From NCBI GenBank assembly GCA_023374045.1, contig CM041780.1, forward strand, positions 167,205,074 through 167,269,073: 64,000 nucleotides of DNA. Reading direction: 5' to 3'. Of this stretch, positions 25,568-37,678 are shown piece by piece. A program made the position numbers and the translations under genes. How positions within the stretch are numbered: position 1 is the first letter of the stretch; every line of letters begins with the position of its first letter. A model generated the notes under the pieces. It made no database searches, was not told the DNA's origin, and saw only the letters and a list, made by a program, of their open reading frames with translations. Origin of the DNA: Limonium bicolor (Eukaryota > Streptophyta > Magnoliopsida > Caryophyllales > Plumbaginaceae).

Positions 25568-26743
25568 AATAAGTAAAGGCATTGTGAATTAAACAAAAAC
25601 TCAATAGTATTTGATGAATTTTCCTTCTTTTTAATTTACCGGTAAAATAGTTACTACTCCTATTATTTATATTTTCACTTCAAGACGTATTTATTATTTA
25701 TTTATCTATTATCTTATTGTGGTTGAATAGTAATTAATGTCATAATTTGTAATTAATTTATTTGAAACTTAACATACGATAATAAATCATACAATACAGA
25801 TTTTTTGTTAAAAATAAAATAATATTTTGGAAATTGATTTCTTTTTTAAAATGAATAACATGCAAAATTTTAGTAAAAATCAGGTTTTTACATATATGAT
25901 AAATAAACACTTTTTAAAAAGCTAAACTAGGATAACAACGTGATTTAGTTGAAGATGTCACATAATACAGAGATACAACCAATCAGTTTACTTTTTCGTA
26001 TAAGGAACTTTCGATGAAAGAGAAATTGTGAAGATTCCACACCGTAGATCTTTTTTTTAAATTTTTTACTGACAAATATGAGTGGATGTCCTAACAAACA
26101 AATTCTATTGCCTATATATCCAATTCATGAAACATAATTAAAACTGCATATCACTTATCATATAAGTTATACAAATTTGTCTTTTGATTTATTTCGATCC
26201 AGTCCGGTATAATATCTTGTTCATACTCACAATATCTACCATTAAATATGTATATATAGTATGTGTATAGTTATAAATAACTACTATGACAAAATGATTT
26301 AGACTGTTTTGTTTATCCTTGATATGTGCCTTTAAGCACATAAGTCTGGAGCCTTCTTTCCTAGCAGCTGAACCATGAAAAATCATTATGTTGATTACTT
26401 TTTTTCTTTCTCTCTAACCATGACGACCCTAACCGCATTTGATCTCTAGCTTACACTGACGTCAGTCAACAAAATACGTATCTAGCCTATTGATCTTAGA
26501 TGTTGATCTTTCATAACAACATGAACAAGTAAAAGTTCTTTTATGCCTCCAACAAATTGCAAGTAATTAAAAGCTATTTGTGCATAGTAATTCATGTTTC
26601 TAAACAAATAAACATTAAATAATCACAATTAATGATAACAGCCTATAATCACCACGAACAAGGTCTAGCTTGATGGTAGCCAATTCATGTACAACTTTAT
26701 CATCGTTATATATATATAACTTATTAGCTAAAATGAGAAATGA
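25568..26743. other. AT-rich intergenic sequence, nothing recognised
   Basis: No exon-like sequence with supporting motifs and no bounded repeat was found between the end of the split LTR and the P450 pseudogene. Confidence 0.4.
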
Positions 26744-28689
26744 TTATTTACTTATAGGAATTACAAGCATAGGCTCAAGTTTTATCACATGGCCCCAACT
26801 TTCTCTTCATGTTGAGGGTCTCAGTGTACCCCATCCTCAAGCTTCCATTCAAATGTATGGATGAGGGACCCCAACATCAAGTGCAACATTATGCTCGCCA
26901 GTGGTAACCCTGGGCAGATACGTCTACCAGCACCAAACGGTAGGAGTTGAAAGCAATGCCCCTTGAAATCAAAAGAGGAAACCAAAACCTTTCAGGCTCG
27001 AATGAGTGGGTTGTCCCATAAGCTAGGGTCCTTTTGAATACCAGCGACATTCACTAGGACTTGTGCGTTGTTGGGCACTATAAAGTCACCTAGTACTAGT
27101 GTCCTTGTACACTGTCCTTGTATAAGGAACGGTGCTGGTGGGTGCAATCGTAATTTTCTTTCACCACGCTTGTAAGTATGGAAGTCGTGATGTGTCTTCT
27201 TCCTCTAGTGAGTTTCCTTTTCCTATTACCTTTTCTAGCTCTTTCTGAGCTTTTCTCATCTTTTTGGGGTTATGCATCAACTCTGCCATTGCCCACTCCA
27301 AAGTAGTTGAAGTTGTTTCGGTCCCTCCAATAAACAGATCATATATTTTTTTTATTAGAAACAGAAGAGGAGGATTATGAAAGAATTTAAAAAAAGAGCT
27401 TCTCACATATTAGTTTTAATTTGTTTCTATTTCATATTTGTGGAGCATTATGATTGGAATACTAATTATTGTAAGGCCCATATTTTGGGTCTTAGGAGTT
27501 CGTGTGGAAGAACCATTTTATGAGTTCTTAATCTCTGTCTTCTTTTTTATTACACCTCATAGTTTTACTTCTATTTTTTAAACTAACAACGCTTAATTAC
27601 TACCTATAATCATAATATAACTGTTTTGTTTGTTTTGAACAATTTAAAACGCGAAGATGGATGAGAGTTATTGTGCATTAAGCTTCCCAAAAAAAGTTGT
27701 ATCAAAAGATTTACTTACAAACAATAGGTGGCGCACTTCCCGTAGTTGGAGCTCGTTGCTCTGTACGAGGATAATAATGCATCCTAAACGTCATTCTTCC
27801 GGACAGAAGTAGTAGATTCCATTTCTTCCAATCGTTCACTGATCTTCTGTCAAAGATGGACATGTCTTTGTCAAAGTAGCAGTCCGCTTCTTGATGCCTT
27901 GTGGATCCAGTCGCTTGAGCACTGGAAGGCGTCCACCAATTGGGGCGGACGCTCCTCGAGCAGATTTCTGACGAGCATCCTAAACTCAGAGACGAAAATC
28001 TGAATTGGGATACCCAAGATCTTTGGAGAAGCAGGCGTTGACATGAACTTGAGAGGAGGTCCTGAAAGCGAGATGACCAATGTCTCTACTACTTCACCTG
28101 CCTTTGCAGCTGGTCTGATTCAGTAATTGACGGTGAGCTAGCGTTGATTGGTATTGGGATCCGGCGGGAAATAACTTTTTACTAAGCCTAATCAATTACC
28201 TGAACTATGAAAGCAGATCTTGGACATTCCTCTTCCTGAGACTTGAGTTGTTGTCAAGGCTACTTGGAAAACACATGCGAATTTAAGATCTTGCGGTACA
28301 ACTTCCACCGAGCGGTAGGTTAAGCATAGCAACCGAGCATTCATGGTGATCAAGGGCGTGAAGGCATTGGAGGGCACCTGTAGGAGAAGAAGGCATCGTT
28401 GACCTGAAGGATCTCCGGGCCATGGAGACGGAGGTGACAACATGGTGGTCCTACAACCCAATGGAGAGACATGATGGGCATATGACTTGGCAAGATCCGC
28501 GACGGCCTTTTGGGGTTGACTTCCGATGAAGCTGAATCTGTTGGCCGAACAAGGGCAGAGGAAAAGGGTCCTCGGTGGTTGTCTCTTAGGATTGAACTTG
28601 CTGCGCTTGATTGTAGTGAGGATGAAGTGGAAAGACACCCATGCTACTGCGGCGTATAAGGAGCATTTCATGAACAACTCCAGTTCCAT
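26744..28689 (-). pseudogene. Cytochrome P450 pseudogene, CYP76-like
   Basis: A two-exon P450 is readable in pieces on the minus strand. The start at 28689 gives a hydrophobic anchor and a KRxPPxT-type hinge, then SQPQKAVADLAKSY. Shifted frames give KLYRKILNSHVFS (the usual WRxLRKICNSHxFS) and then LDPQGIKKRT. Exon 1 ends near 27725 at a donor-like TTGTAAGT. Exon 2 carries the I-helix GGTETTSTTLEWAMAELMHN (about 27280-27340) and PPAPFL. The heme loop PFGAGRRICPG is at about 26908-26940, and the end ...LVIPISK is followed by a stop at 26744. Several frameshifts and stops, including one just before the PERF region, make it non-functional. CYP76 is inferred from the I-helix and C-terminal wording. 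Confidence 0.85.
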
Positions 28690-28727
28690 GTCTCAGATCA
28701 ATCATCTGGAGATGAAACAGAACATCT

Positions 28728-28738
28728 TATTTATATAC
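28728..28738 (-). promoter_or_regulatory. TATA-like box of the P450 pseudogene
   Basis: GTATATAAATA on the minus strand lies about 40 bases before the relic start codon at 28689, a normal plant spacing. The relic was therefore probably a DNA-level duplicate with its promoter, not a processed copy. Confidence 0.45.
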
Positions 28739-28739
28739 A

Positions 28740-29795
28740 GGGGCTAAAGAGTAGTATGATAATGACACTGCTCCATTAGAGAATAAAATAAGTATTATGG
28801 CTATAAGATTTCTCGAGTTAGACCCTCTCCCCTACTTATCAAAAAAAAAAAAACCCTCTCCCAACATATCCTGTCCCACCTTGACCGTCATTTTATATTG
28901 GACATGTCATTTGACTTCAATTTTTTAACATATAAGATAAATAATTTGGAAAATTTAAATTTTGCATATGATTCCTTACATGTATAAAACTATATGATAC
29001 AAAATTTAGTTTTATAAAATTATTTTACCTTATATGTTTTAATATGAGGTGAAAAACGTGGCCAAAAAGCAAACAGGACACTTATGACGGACGAAGGTAA
29101 TAATCTTAAAAAAACGTCTAGTCAAGGAGCATGGATTTCATCTTTAACCACTGTTTTCTCATAGCACAATATTACAGAACACATTTCTGTCCCGCCTACC
29201 ATTTTTTGAAGACTGCCCACCACCAGCTACCGGCCTTAAGCATCCATCGGTTCCTTTGAAGTGTGTGTGTGCGTGTGTTTTTTTTTATAATTGGCTGGTT
29301 GCCCAGCTTACATAGCAGTACTGAGCATGGCATGAATGTCTTTCCCGCTTTAGATTATAGGCACATGGCCTAGGTGCCGCGAGGGCAAATCAAACAATCG
29401 ACTCAACTCTTACATAATCTTTCTAGTCCTACCTTACACAAACATTACACGGGACATCTTGTCCTAAGGACCTTCCTTGACCTCTTCTTACAACCTTTCC
29501 CTTCCAGGCTGGGTAATCTAATTAGAGCTCATTAGCTTATATTAGTGCCAATTCTCTTACATTGTCTCATTCTTCAGCAAAATCCCGTTTTCGATGGATT
29601 TAATGCAAAGGAGGATAAAAGAAAAAAAACCCTTGGTACGACATCAAGAGAAGAGGAAAGTGCTGAAACAGGGCAAACCAAAGTTAAAACAAGAAAAATG
29701 GAGCAAAAAATGACCTAGAGGTCGCGACTCCCAAACTAGGCAATTTTTTGCACTTCGCACCCAAAATGACCTTTTTGAATTCGTTATAACTCTAA
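28740..29795. other. Intergenic sequence with a possible decayed MITE
   Basis: Around 28885-29095 there are weak inverted end motifs (CTTGACCGTCAT and CTTCGTCCGTCAT in reverse) about an A/T-rich core, suggesting an old MITE. The remainder shows no recognisable gene or repeat. Confidence 0.3.
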
Positions 29796-30624
29796 GAGTA
29801 TGATTATCAATGGTTCTTAGGGGTTCTTAACTAAAAAATTAAAGTAAAAACATAATGTGTAAATGAGATGGAGGAGAGAGAATGAAGAACCATTATTTTG
29901 GGTTCTTGTGAAAGAACAACCTACTATAAAATTGGACCCACAACTTTTTATTTTCTAATTTTTATATGTCAATTTAATATAAATAGTTAAACCATAAATT
30001 TTTATATCTTAATATTATTAAAATTACTAATTATTTAAACTAAATATATTAAAATTCTTAAAATCTCATTCTCCACAAAATTAGATCCATATTGACTATG
30101 GTCTTTATTCTTGTTTTCTGGTGATATAAATTTTTAATACTTGAAATTTATAATAAGTACGAGTATATGCATTTAAAATTCAAATATAATGATTAATTAA
30201 ACTTTTTTCATGTTTTTAATATATTGTAGTTTATCTTGTATTATTATTGTATCTTTTAATGTTTTAAAGTAACACGTTTATGATAACTAGAAGATTGGGT
30301 GTCAAATAATTAAAAAAATTACATCAATAATATACTATATGAATAATTTTTTTAAGTATAATAAACTTTAATCATAAATAAAATATTTAGCTAGATTATT
30401 TTATGTATTATTAACAATAGTAGTGATAATAATTAAAGAATAATATTTGTATTCTTATGATAATAAAAAAATGACATGATATGGTAAATAAACAGAGTTA
30501 AGAATCAAATGAATGGGTTCTCTGATGATGAAAAAAATAATCGTAGTTCTTAGAATGATGTGGCGGTGAGAGAAACAAGAAAGATAGTGTTAAGAACCCA
30601 AATTATAGTTCTCTAATCATGCTC
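29796..30624. mobile_element. Tourist/PIF-Harbinger-like MITE, duplication TAA
   Basis: The left end is GAGTATGATTA and the right end read in reverse is GAGCATGATTA. Each is flanked by TAA (29793-29795, 30625-30627), the 3-bp target typical of PIF/Harbinger. Inverted GGTTCTTA/TAAGAACC motifs follow inside. The core is very A/T-rich and has no coding capacity. Confidence 0.7.
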
Positions 30625-30732
30625 TAATTCAAGCCTTCACTGGTATTGGCTATTCCAGAGAGCTTTGCGACTCATTATTAATGCATCGAAGAACAGTTTT
30701 GTTTACTCATCTTTATGTTGAAATTTTATTTT

Positions 30733-32244
30733 GGAAAACTTCTATATATTTTTATCAAATTTATGAAATGTTCTAAAAAATTCACAAATGTCATTATATT
30801 TGCAAAAGTACATGAAATACTACTATGTTATTGACCAGAAGCAAAAAATAAAAATATCGCTACTAGTCAACAAAATACGTTTAAAATTCACAATATGCCC
30901 CCAAATGTTAAAAAATTCACTAAAATTCACAAAAAAATCAAAATACTATCAAAATATAGATAACTTTAAAAAAGTATTTAAAATATGATAAAAGTGATAA
31001 ACAAATTTAATAATAAAATAAAAATATATTAAAATATCATAAAACATTGAAACGTTTCTAAAATTATTTAGTACTACAAAAATAATATATAGTTTTAAAC
31101 ACGTAATTTATGCCAATTTTTTACGACCAATATAGTACCATAAATTATGCCAATTAATTACCATGATATTTACCAAATTTTTTAATTTATTTTTTTCTAC
31201 CAATGTAAACTATTTATTCAACATAAATTATTTTATATTGGGAAAATTCACGATATACCCCTGTTTTCTTTCGTAATTCACAATATACCCCTGTGATTTC
31301 GTAATTCAACCTTAAACATGCTTAAATGTTATCCAAAATTGATGAAACTTTACATGGCGATGCTTAAGTGTTATATTTTGGTCCAATATCAAATTTGAAG
31401 TTTTTTAAGCTCACTTGTGACCTGTGGGACCCAATGAATATGTGATTGTTCATTGGGTCTCACAGGTCAGATGTGAGCTTAAAATACTTCAAATTTGATA
31501 TTGGACCAAAATATAACACTTTTGCATCGTCCTTGTAAAGTTTCATCAATTTTGGACAACATTTAAGCATGTTTAAAGTTGAATTACTAAAACCACAGGG
31601 GTATATTGTGAATTACGAAAGAAAACCGGGGTATCTCGTGAATTTTCCCTTTTATATTTTTAACGAATATTTTGAAAATTAATTTTTTAAAAAAATTTAT
31701 ATTATATTTTGCATATGACTTTATGACATAATATAATTTATTTTGAATAAAAAATTTAAACTAAAAAAATATAATTTGAAAATGTATGGTAATTAATAGG
31801 TACTAATTAGGGTGCTTAATTAGTAGAAATGGTAGTAAAATTGGTATAAATTATGTGTTTAAAACTCTATATTGTTGTTATGGTACTAAATAGTTTAAAA
31901 AGACTAAAAAATATTTACTGTTTTCAATGTTTTATGATATTTTAATTTATATTTTTTATTTTATTTTTCCAATTTTTATATTATTTATAATATTTTTTAG
32001 ATTTACCTATGTTTTTATAGTATTTTGAATTTTTGTGAATTTTAGTAAGTTTTTTAACACTTAGGGGCATATTGTGAACTTTAAAAGTACTTTCTTAACA
32101 AGTAGGGGTATTTTTGTCTTTTTTATTCTGGTCAATGACATATTGGCATTTTATTAACTTTAACAAAATATAGTGGAATTTCATGACTTTTTTTCGGGGG
32201 TTATGAATTAGTCAAAAATATAGTGTCATTTCATGAAATTTCCC
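30733..32244. mobile_element. Long-TIR element, 9-bp duplication TTTTATTTT, with nested copy inside
   Basis: The arms (about 30733-31185 and 31785-32244) are inverted copies sharing modules such as ATGAAAT, ACTAGTCAACAAAATA, GGCATATTGTGAA and ATTTTTGTGAATTTTAGT. TTTTATTTT flanks the whole exactly (30724-30732, 32245-32253). The 9-bp duplication suggests a Mutator-like family. The element at 31240-31649 sits in its centre. The small plus-strand frame at 30788-30988 is part of the left arm. Confidence 0.75.
31240..31649. mobile_element. Mutator-like MITE, 410 bp, duplication TTTTATATT
   Basis: It starts GGGAAAATTCACGATATACC and ends with the inverted copy, with TTTTATATT on each side (31231-31239, 31650-31658). 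Its ends match the element at 10524-12162, so both belong to one family. The two arms form a near-perfect hairpin about a CAATGAATATGTGATTGTTCATTG-like centre of which only part is symmetrical. Confidence 0.85.
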
Positions 32245-32282
32245 TTTTATTTTTCATCTCTTTCCAAGCCTTTGTGCTAAAT

Positions 32283-33355
32283 GGGTGTAAATTTTATGAT
32301 ACTACTATATTTGTAGATAATTCATGAAATGCCGCAAAAAAAAATAAAAAGTTATGAAATGTTACTATTTACCTGAAACACATGAATGTCACTATGGTTA
32401 TTCATCGTTAGACAAAAAGATAAAAATATCCCTGCTAGTCAACCAACTATTTTGAAAATTCACATTATGCCACTATGTGTTTAAAAATTCAAAAAAAAAG
32501 TTTACTTAAAATTCAAAATAATATAAAATATAGATAAGTATAAAAATATTAAAATAAATTATAAAATATTTAAATATTAAAAATTATTGATAATTTTAAT
32601 AATTTTAGAATTTGTTTTTTAATTATTTTGTACCATAATATGAAATATAGATTTTTAAAGAAATTATAGTAAATAAATGTTAGAAAACATAATTTATGTT
32701 CTATTTTGTGGTACTTTTCGTTTTTAGTGTCATTTCGCTAATATTACTTGTAGTAATAATAAATTTGTAAAATAGAAAATATATCGTGTTATAAAACTAT
32801 ACATAATAGTACTTAAAAAACTTTAGTAATTTATTTTGAAGAATTACCCTGTTTTAACTTTCTATGTATTATTATGTCTTTAAAATTTATATTTTATATT
32901 ATAGATAATTTTGTGGTAGTGTAATTTGTATTTTAAAATTTTATCATTTTTTTAATTATCATTAGTGTAGTGGCACTAAAAAATGAAAAGTACCATACAA
33001 TAGACTTTTTATTCTACTGTTATGTCTTTAAAAAATATATCTTCTATTTTATGGTATAATTTTGAAAAATTCTAAAAATAATTGTATTAATTATTTTGAT
33101 ATTTTTTGTAGTTATCTATATTTTTAATAGTACTTTGAATTTTTCGTAAAATCTTTCAAATTTTTTAACACCATAAATTTATAAAGTAGTTTGTTAATTA
33201 GTAGGGGAATTTTTATGTTGTCCCTACTAGTCAATGACTATAATATCATTTTATGAACTTCAGATAAAATATAGTTATATTTTATAACTTTCTATTTTTT
33301 TAGTGACACCTCATCAACTAGCAAAAAAATATAGTGAAGTTTCATGAAATATCCC
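32283..33355. mobile_element. Older long-TIR element related to 30733-32244
   Basis: The left arm (ATGAAATG, CATGAATGTCACTATGG, CCCTGCTAGTCAAC) and the reverse complement of the right arm share the module order seen in the element just upstream. The ends are GGGTGTAAATTTTATGA and, in reverse, GGGATATTTCATGA. No target duplication survives, so it is older or damaged. Confidence 0.6.
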
Positions 33356-33534
33356 TTGGTTTTATTAGTCGTCCCAAAGGGTATCAACCCCTGTGATCAT
33401 CTCCTTTTAGTATTCTCTTCAAATATGAGTACTTTGGAGTTGTTTCTGAGCTTTTGCATGAACAGTCAGTCTTGGCTAAAGGTGAATATAGCCGACTAAC
33501 TACATCCACCATCCACACACGTGCCTGAAACAGT

Positions 33535-34245
33535 TTTTTTTTGAAAAAAAATTATTCTATTTTTTTTTATCTTTATCATAATACAAATTTTGAATTGTTG
33601 TAACTTTTAATATATAAGTGCAAAATGAAAAAAAAATTATATCATTGTTCATCTAAATTCAAGCTCTTCAACACAAAACAGTCATGAATATATTTTGACA
33701 ACTTTTTTTTAAAACATTATTGTACATGTATAATGTATAGAACGTATAACAAAACTTGTACGGATAGTCATACAAACATGTACAAATGTTCATTAAAACA
33801 TGTACATCCACACGTAAAAACATGTACATCCTCACATTAAAAATATACAAATGGTCACATAAATTTGTACGATCATTAAATATGTACAATTTAGATTAAA
33901 ATATACATATAAGGGATAAAACTTGTACATATGTCCATACATACATGTACAGATGTTCATTAAAGAACATGTACATTTTTACATTAGAACATGTACATTG
34001 TCACATTAAAACATATACATTCGCACATTAAAATATGTACACACATCCTCACATTAAAATATCATCGTATACATGTAAAAATAATTTTTTTTTTAAATTG
34101 TCAAAACATATCCATGACTGGTCTTATTTTGAAGAGCTTGAATTTAGGTGAATAATGATATAAATTTTTTCCATTTTGGACTTATATATTAAAGTTACAA
34201 CTATTTAAAATATTGTTGTGGGATAAAGATAAATAAAAATAAAAA
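33535..34245. mobile_element. Foldback element with an ACATGTACAT tandem array at its centre
   Basis: The arms of about 170 bases (33535-33715 and reverse of 34085-34245) match well, sharing GTTGTAACTTT(T)AATATATAAGT and AAATTCAAGCTCTTCAA. Between them (about 33720-34075) is a degenerate tandem array of units of roughly 20-24 bases built on ACATTAAAACATGTACAT. No target duplication could be fixed. The minus-strand frame at 33668-33889 is made of these repeats. Confidence 0.65.
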
Positions 34246-34655
34246 AACATAAATCGGAGTCGAGTTTGTTCTTTCTTCTATTTTTAGTTTTGTCCCACTA
34301 TATTTCACTAATTATAAAATTATCCTACTATAAAGATATTTTTTATTTTAATTTGATTAAAATGTCATGGATGTAGCCAAGATGGCTACAATCACATATA
34401 ACTAAGAATTTGGGTTACGTGAATCTTTATCAAGAAAAAACTATGTGTGAGTTTTCTGCTTTATATTAATCAAAACAAGTTTTGACAAGTTTAACAGTTT
34501 TTAGAACGTCACTAACTAAAACCAAAATCAGATTGATTTGTGAGTTAGTTATTCGGTTTTTGTTTGGGTTTCACCCCCTAATGTAAATGCATTGTGCAAT
34601 CTCAACTTGCTTATGACTCCCCCGTCAGTGTCAATTAAGTGGTCGTATTAGTTTT

Positions 34656-35125
34656 GAGTAAATTACTCGAAACCCCTTGACATAATACAGTTAAACCCCT
34701 TATGTTTATCATAATTATTGGTAACTATCTTGAGTTTACGGTACCTCTGACCATGTGCCCCTGAACTATAACTTTGTTTTCAAAACATTAACTACATGTT
34801 GGCCCATCATCTTAATTACATTATTAATGTCAGCCTAGACAACAAAACTGCTTAATCACCATCGTTTAACTCTACTTCATCCTAATTCAGATGTATTTTC
34901 GAGGTAGGGTTGATGTTTTTCGGCACTATTTTTGTCAAGCATGTCATTAATAATGTCATTAAGTTGATGAGCCAGCACTTTAATGTTTTAATAATGGAGT
35001 TATAGTTAAGGGATTTATAGTCAAAGATACTGTAATCACAAGATGGTTACTAATAATTATGATAAATAGAAAGATGTTAACTGTAATATATCCAATCCTC
35101 AAAAAAAGTTCCAAGTAATTTACTC
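34656..35125. mobile_element. MITE with GAGTAAATTACT inverted ends
   Basis: The left half (GAGTAAATTACTCG, then TTATCATAATTATTGGTAAC, TATCTTGAGTTTACGGTA) pairs with the reverse complement of the right half (GAGTAAATTACTTGG, TTATCATAATTATTAGTAAC). The hairpin covers most of the 470 bases. It ends 15 bases before the next element. No clear target duplication is visible. Confidence 0.7.
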
Positions 35126-35140
35126 TAGTGCAATGGTTAG

Positions 35141-36164
35141 GAAAATTTTCATAAAAATACCGATTTAAAAAAAATTACATGCGGTGGTCGTTTTTGAAAA
35201 AAATTACGCGGTGTACCAACCCCTTGCAAAGAAGCAGCCACGGTACTGTGGCAGCTTACCAGAAACTGCCCGGGACCACGGCTGCTTCCGCATTTTTTTT
35301 TTTCTTGAAGCAGCCACGCGTTTGGGCGGCTTCTGACTTATCTGCTGGAAGGAGCCGTAATATTGGGGCGGCTCTTTACATTTCTTCCCCCTTATCCGGA
35401 AATCCAGCCGACCATCACAGCCGTCGGTCGCTGGATCGCACGGACCCCACTTATCCATATCTTTGCACAGAAACCGCCCCGATTGTGGCTCCTTCAGCAG
35501 GTTTTTTTTTCTATAAAAACCCACCCAATCTCACCCATTCCCCCACATTTCTCCACAAACACTCCTCAAACTTTCATTCTCTTTCTCTCCGAATTTGTAA
35601 CAAGTAAGTTCCATTGTTTTTTTTATTTTTTTTTTGTTGTATTGTTATTAGTGCTTAATTGTTATGATAATTATGTCATTATTTTAGTGTTTTAATTGTT
35701 TATTAAGTTGTATTTAACTCTTCTACCTTCCTTACTTGTTCTAACTTTTTATAAGTTTATCATTATTCCTCCAATATATGGTATAGTTGTTATATGTTAT
35801 GCAATTTTTTTTTACATTTTTAATTGCCATTAACCCCATTTAAATTCGTAATTAAATATACCAATTTTTTTATGAGTTACAAAATCACCAATTTTGGTGG
35901 TTTTATGCCTTAATTAATTATGATATTGCAAAGAAGCCCCCCAACTCTGTGGCTCCTTCCAGCAGATAAGTCAAGCCGCCCCAAACGCGTGGCTGCTTCA
36001 AGAAAAAAAATACGGAAGCAGTCGTGTCCGGGCGGTTTCTGGCAAGCTACCACAGTACCGTGGCTGCTTCTTTGCAAAGGGTTGGTACACCCGCGTAATT
36101 TTTTTCAAAAACGACCACCGCATATATTTTTTTTTTAATTCGGTATTTTTATGAAAACTGTTCT
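35141..36164. mobile_element. Mutator-like foldback element carrying a gene-like leader
   Basis: GC-rich arms of about 250 bases (35141-35400 and inverted 35930-36164) share TTTTCATAAAAATACCG, ACGACCACCGC, GCAAAGAAGCAGCCACGG and CAGCAGATAAGTCA in inverted orientation. The flanks AATGGTTAG (35132-35140) and AATGGTTAA (36165-36173) fit a 9-bp Mutator-type duplication. Each arm also contains a smaller hairpin (GAAGCAGCC...GGCTGCTTC). The unique centre has TATA-like CTATAAAAAC near 35510, a C/A/T-rich leader, and AACAAGTAAGTT near 35602, which resembles a 5' splice donor. Frames overlapping the arms are not treated as genes. Confidence 0.75.
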
Positions 36165-36173
36165 AATGGTTAA

Positions 36174-37178
36174 CGAATTGCTCTACCATAAACTCCAAGA
36201 AACTGCAGGCGCTAGTTTCCACTCGCTTTACTGGTACTGGCTGGAGGTCGTACATACAGTTGCAACCTTCAAAGGTCATACCACTTTTTCTGTTGTTCAG
36301 TCTACCCTAAATACTTTTGGTTGTTTCTAAGAAAAAAACTGTTAGTTTGACTTCTCTGTCTAAAGTACTATAGTGATCTGGGAATGGAATAGTGGGAGCA
36401 ACCTGTCCTTGCTATATAAGGGTAGTGTTAATTGCATGGACCCCGGTTTCATAATTGCTCCCATTTGTCTATAATAGCCCGAGTTGTACTTTAATTCAAA
36501 AAATATTAAAAAGACAACATCGATCGAGCTGTACTTGGACAGTATGCACATCCATAGGAGAAGATGCAGAAAAGAAATTTAGGCCCCGTATTTTTGTGAG
36601 CGTTCATGTTAGTTGTCAGTTGAAATTAGAAAAAATAGAGAGAAAAAATAGTTGATATGACAATTGATGTATGTGACATACAGAGAAAACAAACAAACTG
36701 ATCAAATAAACTCGTCTGATAATCTAACAAAAGAATGGGAGCGGAGTCAAAAATATATTAACAAACATTATTTTTAACTATATATATTAATGGTATGTTA
36801 CAACATTTTTAATTATTTAAATATAAATTTATCTACGAGATATAAAATATCATATAGAAGGAATAGTATATTAAGAAATAAAAAAAATCTCTATTATATA
36901 TTATAAATATCAAACAAGAACAACAAAGTAAACCATGAGAAGATGGTACTAATAACTTAGCAAGTCTTCAAAACATATACACTAATGCAAGAAAAATACT
37001 TCATCATGTTTTATATATAGATGTTTTAGTTATTGACAATTTCGTTCTTACTTTTTGCATTATAAATTGAAAATTAGGACAAAATAGAATGTGATGGAAA
37101 GGATAAGGGGGAAGAGATGGAAATTATAGGATTAACATGTTGAACATCTATCATTTTGAAAATAATGAAAAGACATAT
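36174..37178. other. Intergenic sequence before the assembly gap
   Basis: I see A/T-rich sequence without a recognisable gene. Short frames at 36360-36655 have no supporting motif. Confidence 0.35.
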
Positions 37179-37678
37179 NNNNNNNNNNNNNNNNNNNNNN
37201 NNNNNNNNNNNNNNNNNNNNNNNNNNNNNNNNNNNNNNNNNNNNNNNNNNNNNNNNNNNNNNNNNNNNNNNNNNNNNNNNNNNNNNNNNNNNNNNNNNNN
37301 NNNNNNNNNNNNNNNNNNNNNNNNNNNNNNNNNNNNNNNNNNNNNNNNNNNNNNNNNNNNNNNNNNNNNNNNNNNNNNNNNNNNNNNNNNNNNNNNNNNN
37401 NNNNNNNNNNNNNNNNNNNNNNNNNNNNNNNNNNNNNNNNNNNNNNNNNNNNNNNNNNNNNNNNNNNNNNNNNNNNNNNNNNNNNNNNNNNNNNNNNNNN
37501 NNNNNNNNNNNNNNNNNNNNNNNNNNNNNNNNNNNNNNNNNNNNNNNNNNNNNNNNNNNNNNNNNNNNNNNNNNNNNNNNNNNNNNNNNNNNNNNNNNNN
37601 NNNNNNNNNNNNNNNNNNNNNNNNNNNNNNNNNNNNNNNNNNNNNNNNNNNNNNNNNNNNNNNNNNNNNNNNNNNNNN
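37179..37678. other. Assembly gap (500 N)
   Basis: There are exactly 500 undetermined bases, a round number that suggests a placeholder of unknown true length. The frames drawn through it are artefacts. Confidence 0.99.

Noticed and set aside
35179..35607. 142-codon plus-strand frame and 106-codon minus-strand frame
   Set aside because: Both run through the inverted repeat arm of the foldback element and contain hairpin-derived words; there is no domain.
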